DNA of 8,514 bases from NS-11 sp036505795 (GTDB lineage Bacteria > Nitrospirota > Nitrospiria > Nitrospirales > NS-4), in NCBI GenBank assembly GCA_036505795.1, contig DASXSU010000012.1, positions 1 to 8,514 of the forward strand, given 5' to 3'. Positions 5,881 to 8,514 of the stretch are shown here, piece by piece. A program made the translations under genes and the position numbers. How positions within the stretch are numbered: position 1 is the stretch's first letter; each line of letters starts with the position of its first letter. Below the pieces are notes generated by a model. It saw only the letters and a list, made by a program, of their open reading frames with translations, searched no databases and was not told where the DNA came from.

Positions 5881-6550
5881 GACAGATCGGATCGCCGACG
5901 ATGGCCGTCGGATAGTCCTCATCCTCCACGTCACATACAATCCCTTGCCGCTCGCACCAGTCCGTAATCCATGGAATTTCCTCTACCGAAGTGGTCACGA
6001 GCCCCGGTCGCTCTAGTTTTTCCAGGCACCCTGCAGCCAGCGCCGCCACGGCGACACGCTCGGTAATGAAAATATCTGGATTGAAGGTGACAGGGTTTGC
6101 GCGTCCCGATGACAAGGCGCCGAGTTCAGGAAAGCACTCCGGGTCGTTGAGGACACTGACCATGCACAGGTGATCGACCCTGTCCGGCGCCGCTCGAGCG
6201 TCTTCTGCCTGAAAAACGAAGGGCAGGCCTTGGCAGGCACGGTTCAGTACAGTCACCTCGGAGGCGCGCAAATTAAAGGCGCGTACTTCTCGGCCCAACT
6301 CAAGCGTTTCCATGATCAGGGCCGGAATCTCAGCAACGCCGGCCCCTACGTACAGGCTTCGTCCCTTGGGCGGCAGGCGACCCATCAGAACTTCGGCGAG
6401 CTGAATCCCGAGCTCTTGTGCCGGCCACTTGCGTTCCTCCCAAAAGGCCTCGCCGCCTTCGTCACAATATATGGCGCCCAGGGCGGAGTAGTCGAGCCTT
6501 TGGAAGAGTTGAGCGATCGCGTCGAGGGTGCTTTGGGAGAGACCGGTCAC
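5831..6550 (-). CDS. Methyltransferase-like (Rossmann) protein, not assigned to a family
   Basis: The predicted protein has 239 residues. The middle resembles a class I SAM-binding fold: 'GRSLYVGAGVAEIPALIMET' (63-82) is like motif I with G69-A-G71, 'REVRAFNLRASEVTVLNRAC' (87-106) suits the second strand and following helix, and 'VDHLCMVSVLNDPE' suits the strand after motif II. The acidic motif-I residue and a clear catalytic motif are not obvious, so enzymatic activity is uncertain. The N-terminal 60 residues are helical and there is no signal peptide or membrane segment, so it is probably cytoplasmic. The only plausible start in the open frame is GTG at 6550, without a visible Shine-Dalgarno sequence; a stop at 6620-6622 closes the frame upstream and no ATG lies between. 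The 3' end overlaps the HD-GYP gene by 50 bp in convergent orientation. Confidence 0.65.
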   Translation of the reverse strand: MTGLSQSTLDAIAQLFQRLDYSALGAIYCDEGGEAFWEERKWPAQELGIQLAEVLMGRLPPKGRSLYVGAGVAEIPALIMETLELGREVRAFNLRASEVTVLNRACQGLPFVFQAEDARAAPDRVDHLCMVSVLNDPECFPELGALSSGRANPVTFNPDIFITERVAVAALAAGCLEKLERPGLVTTSVEEIPWITDWCERQGIVCDVEDEDYPTAIVGDPICLIRIGDAEASTNNRPD

Positions 6551-6592
6551 AAGATTTATTGGAATATTTGACCTACTGTAACGTCTTCGGGG

Positions 6593-6709
6593 ATGGAAAT
6601 ATATGGTCTTCTAGAAGATCAACGATTCTACTACTTTGATGCAAACAGAGATCAGCCTGAACGGTTCGATCTGCCCGAGCTGGTTTTCTACGACAGGCGG
6701 CTACGTTGA
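6593..6709 (+). CDS. Possible 38-residue small ORF, unknown
   Basis: ATG 6593 opens 38 codons ending at TGA 6707-6709, on the strand opposite both flanking genes. The peptide is rich in aromatic and charged residues (MEIYGLLEDQRFYYFDANRD at the start, then LPELVFYDRR), which looks more protein-like than typical noncoding translation. The only purine tract (GGGG 6589-6592) abuts the ATG, so the ribosome site is poor. It could be a real small gene, the tail of a decayed gene or chance. I recognise no family. Confidence 0.2.
   Translation: MEIYGLLEDQRFYYFDANRDQPERFDLPELVFYDRRLR
6607..6618. repeat. 12-bp perfect palindrome in the intergenic gap
   Basis: TCTTCTAGAAGA is a perfect palindrome, and one further pair beyond a mismatch (G6605/C6620) extends it. 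It lies 57 bp upstream of the GTG start of the minus-strand methyltransferase-like gene, where a regulator site would be expected, but also inside the doubtful 38-codon ORF. An operator role is inferred only from symmetry and position. Confidence 0.3.
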
Positions 6710-6798
6710 TACCTCTCGTCTACTTCCTCCCCCCAGCACCACAAACATCTGCGAGGTCTTAGCAAAGGGGCAGCGCCTATGTATGACGTGAAGAGCCG

Positions 6799-8514
6799 TT
6801 AAAAGATTTCTACTGCGACAACCAAGAGGGCGCCGTCAAGGTGAGTCAAAATTGCATGAGGGTACCATTGCAACACGTGATTCTCTGAAGACTCCCACAG
6901 CTTGGTCGACATCAGCAGGATTGCGGGATGCTCAATCGCAGGTGACGTCTTGCCGTCGAGAATAGTCGGCGGGACCACTTGTATCTGCTGCTGAGGGCTC
7001 ATGACTATGGAGATCCAATTCTGCCATGCGTATGGCCCAAACCAAAACTGGGACACTCCCTCGTCCATTACGTAATAATGCGTGTTCGGCTGGTGTCGTC
7101 GGGCTTGTGCGTAGCGCACGACTGCCCCGATCACTTCCTGCTGGTAGAATCCTTCGGCAACATATCGTCCATAGATCCTGAGGTTCGAGACGAGAACGAC
7201 AACAACGAGAACTGACAGTAAGGCATAGATGGTCTTTCTTCTTGGCATGCCGAACCATTTTGTGAGGTATTTCGCGGCAAACGCGGCCAGCCACTTTGCC
7301 CCTTGCATAGCCAGCAGCACCACAAAAGGTAAAATCACCAGAAGCCGGCTATAATTGGGAGTCTTTGTGGTGAAAAGACTCAAAGTCAGCCAGATCACAA
7401 GAAAGCCCGTCAACGCCAGCATATGAAGTTCTCGGGGCCGCGCCCTGCCCCACATAGAAATAACCCCTGCCCAAAGAAGAATTCCGGTCAAGGGATCCAC
7501 GAAGCCATATCCGGCATTGACGTAGATATTGCCATGATCGGACCGGTTGTTGTTAAAGGTGCCTAAGCCGTTCACAAGGTTCGTTAGGAGTGCCAGTCTG
7601 GTGTCGGTAATCCCTTCCCATTGGCGGACAATCTCTTGCCCCGAAGCCGTGAAGATCGTCACAGCGCTAGGATACAGATATTTCGCATCGGGAGCCTGCC
7701 AGGTTGCGATCGCCATGGGCCCTGCGCTGATAATAAAACCCAGCATCGCCCAACCTGAAAACTTGCGGAGCATGCGGAGGCGATCCTCGTGATGTTGCCA
7801 ACTTACCAGAGCTACGTAGCATAACCAGACCACGGCGATGATGCGGGCAGGGAAGTAGGTATATACACCCAGGCCCATGATCGCTCCGCCGGCAAACAAC
7901 TTCGCCGTGTCACGTTGTCGCACGCCGAGTACGGACAGCGTCAAACCCGCCAATTCCACGACAAGACACGTGTTTTCCCGCATAGCCATCCGGCTGATCG
8001 CAATGAGCACGTGGCTGGAACCCAACAGGAGCGTAGAGAGGACCGCGAGTTTCCGAGGATTGAAGAGCCTGAAGAATAAATAACCGGTAAAGATGATGCA
8101 GAGGCCGAGGAACCCGTTTACGCGACGGACGTTTTCAAGCGTGATTGCGCCCAGGCGTTCTGCGAGATATTCGTGGACGACAAAACTGCCCGCCGGAAAG
8201 TAAAAATAGTTACTGAGAAGCCCAAAAGGGTCAGCGCGCGGCTGGGTGGCAAGGTCTCGCTCGACGCTGAGATGGACCATTTCATCACTATTGACTTGAA
8301 AAGGAATCTGATAGGAAGCCAGAAGATAGATCGGCGAAAACAGAGCGGCGAGTAAAACAGCCGTCACGATGTCCCGCTTCCCGTACCTGAAACCCAGGTC
8401 GCCGTCATCCTTGCCGCTCAGTTTCAGGGCGAAACTAATCAATAGAATCGATGCCAGCCACGTGACACCGATGAGAACGTGAAAGCCTGAGGTCGCGTAA
8501 AGCCCCAAGGCTAG
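6799..8514 (-). CDS. GT-C superfamily membrane glycosyltransferase (GT39/PMT-like), 5' end at window edge
   Basis: The frame is open to the window edge; a TTG at 8508 is the only start-like codon near it, so the gene probably begins outside. Using TTG as residue 1, hydrophobic segments lie at about 10-30, 47-68, 132-148, 155-172, 180-196, 203-235, 252-270, 340-353, 362-380, 387-402 and 428-442, and a soluble tail of about 125 residues follows. The first large loop holds 'NSDEMVH' (D75-E76), the position of the catalytic acidic residues in GT-C enzymes. 'GLGVYTYFPARI' (212-223) and 'TPNYSRLLVILPFV' (383-396) are typical of the family. Such enzymes move a sugar from a polyprenyl-phosphate carrier to lipid, glycan or protein on the periplasmic face. 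Donor and acceptor cannot be read from the sequence. It is separated by 248 bp from the next gene on its strand, so it is probably transcribed apart. Confidence 0.8.
   Translation of the reverse strand, partial: LALGLYATSGFHVLIGVTWLASILLISFALKLSGKDDGDLGFRYGKRDIVTAVLLAALFSPIYLLASYQIPFQVNSDEMVHLSVERDLATQPRADPFGLLSNYFYFPAGSFVVHEYLAERLGAITLENVRRVNGFLGLCIIFTGYLFFRLFNPRKLAVLSTLLLGSSHVLIAISRMAMRENTCLVVELAGLTLSVLGVRQRDTAKLFAGGAIMGLGVYTYFPARIIAVVWLCYVALVSWQHHEDRLRMLRKFSGWAMLGFIISAGPMAIATWQAPDAKYLYPSAVTIFTASGQEIVRQWEGITDTRLALLTNLVNGLGTFNNNRSDHGNIYVNAGYGFVDPLTGILLWAGVISMWGRARPRELHMLALTGFLVIWLTLSLFTTKTPNYSRLLVILPFVVLLAMQGAKWLAAFAAKYLTKWFGMPRRKTIYALLSVLVVVVLVSNLRIYGRYVAEGFYQQEVIGAVVRYAQARRHQPNTHYYVMDEGVSQFWFGPYAWQNWISIVMSPQQQIQVVPPTILDGKTSPAIEHPAILLMSTKLWESSENHVLQWYPHAILTHLDGALLVVAVEIF

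Noticed and set aside
6710..6798. Intrinsic terminator after the glycosyltransferase gene (minus strand)
   Set aside because: I could not find a GC-rich stem followed by a T-run in this stretch on the minus strand.

Overview
The window looks like chromosomal DNA of a free-living, Gram-negative, fairly GC-rich bacterium (roughly 55-60% GC by eye). The evidence is a CsgG/FlgO-type envelope protein, a polytopic GT-C glycosyltransferase and an elaborate cyclic-di-GMP signalling cassette. The gene styles would suit Nitrospirota or a deltaproteobacterium-like lineage, but this is a weak impression that the sequence alone cannot settle. No tRNA, rRNA, CRISPR array, insertion sequence, integrase or phage gene is visible.

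Layout, left to right. (1) 1-1584, plus strand: the 3' part of a gene whose N-terminal domain belongs to the CsgG/FlgO/LpoB-like group, followed by a long C-terminal region I do not recognise. (2) 1585-1832: a 248-bp gap with no convincing gene or terminator, but with two back-to-back dyads in an AT-rich patch at 1744-1772. (3) 1833-4417, plus strand: a tight three-gene unit. It comprises a stand-alone receiver protein, a soluble hybrid histidine kinase (HisKA-HATPase-REC) 9 nt downstream, and a PleD-like REC-GGDEF diguanylate cyclase whose start overlaps the kinase stop (ATGA). (4) 4418-4641: a 224-bp gap with a cluster of three small inverted repeats (4550-4594) just upstream of a plausible sigma-70-type promoter. 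(5) 4642-5880, plus strand: a DUF3391/HD-GYP c-di-GMP phosphodiesterase. (6) 5831-6550, minus strand: a methyltransferase-like protein whose 3' end overlaps the phosphodiesterase gene by 50 bp in convergent orientation. (7) 6551-6798: a 248-bp gap holding a possible 38-codon plus-strand ORF and a 12-bp palindrome; no clear terminator. (8) 6799-8514, minus strand: a GT-C (GT39/PMT-like) membrane glycosyltransferase, open to the window edge.

Taken together, 1833-5880 reads as a c-di-GMP control module. A kinase with no sensor domain of its own phosphorylates its attached receiver and possibly the free receiver and the cyclase receiver. The cyclase, which keeps both its active site and its inhibitory I-site, makes c-di-GMP, and the neighbouring HD-GYP enzyme removes it. 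No HPt domain is present to close a classical phosphorelay, so a partner is expected elsewhere. Two of the three receivers share an unusual longer loop directly after the phosphoacceptor aspartate. This, the sensor-less kinase, the palindromic sites before both signalling transcription units and the convergent gene overlap are the most interesting points. I did not find evidence for a wholly new class of system.
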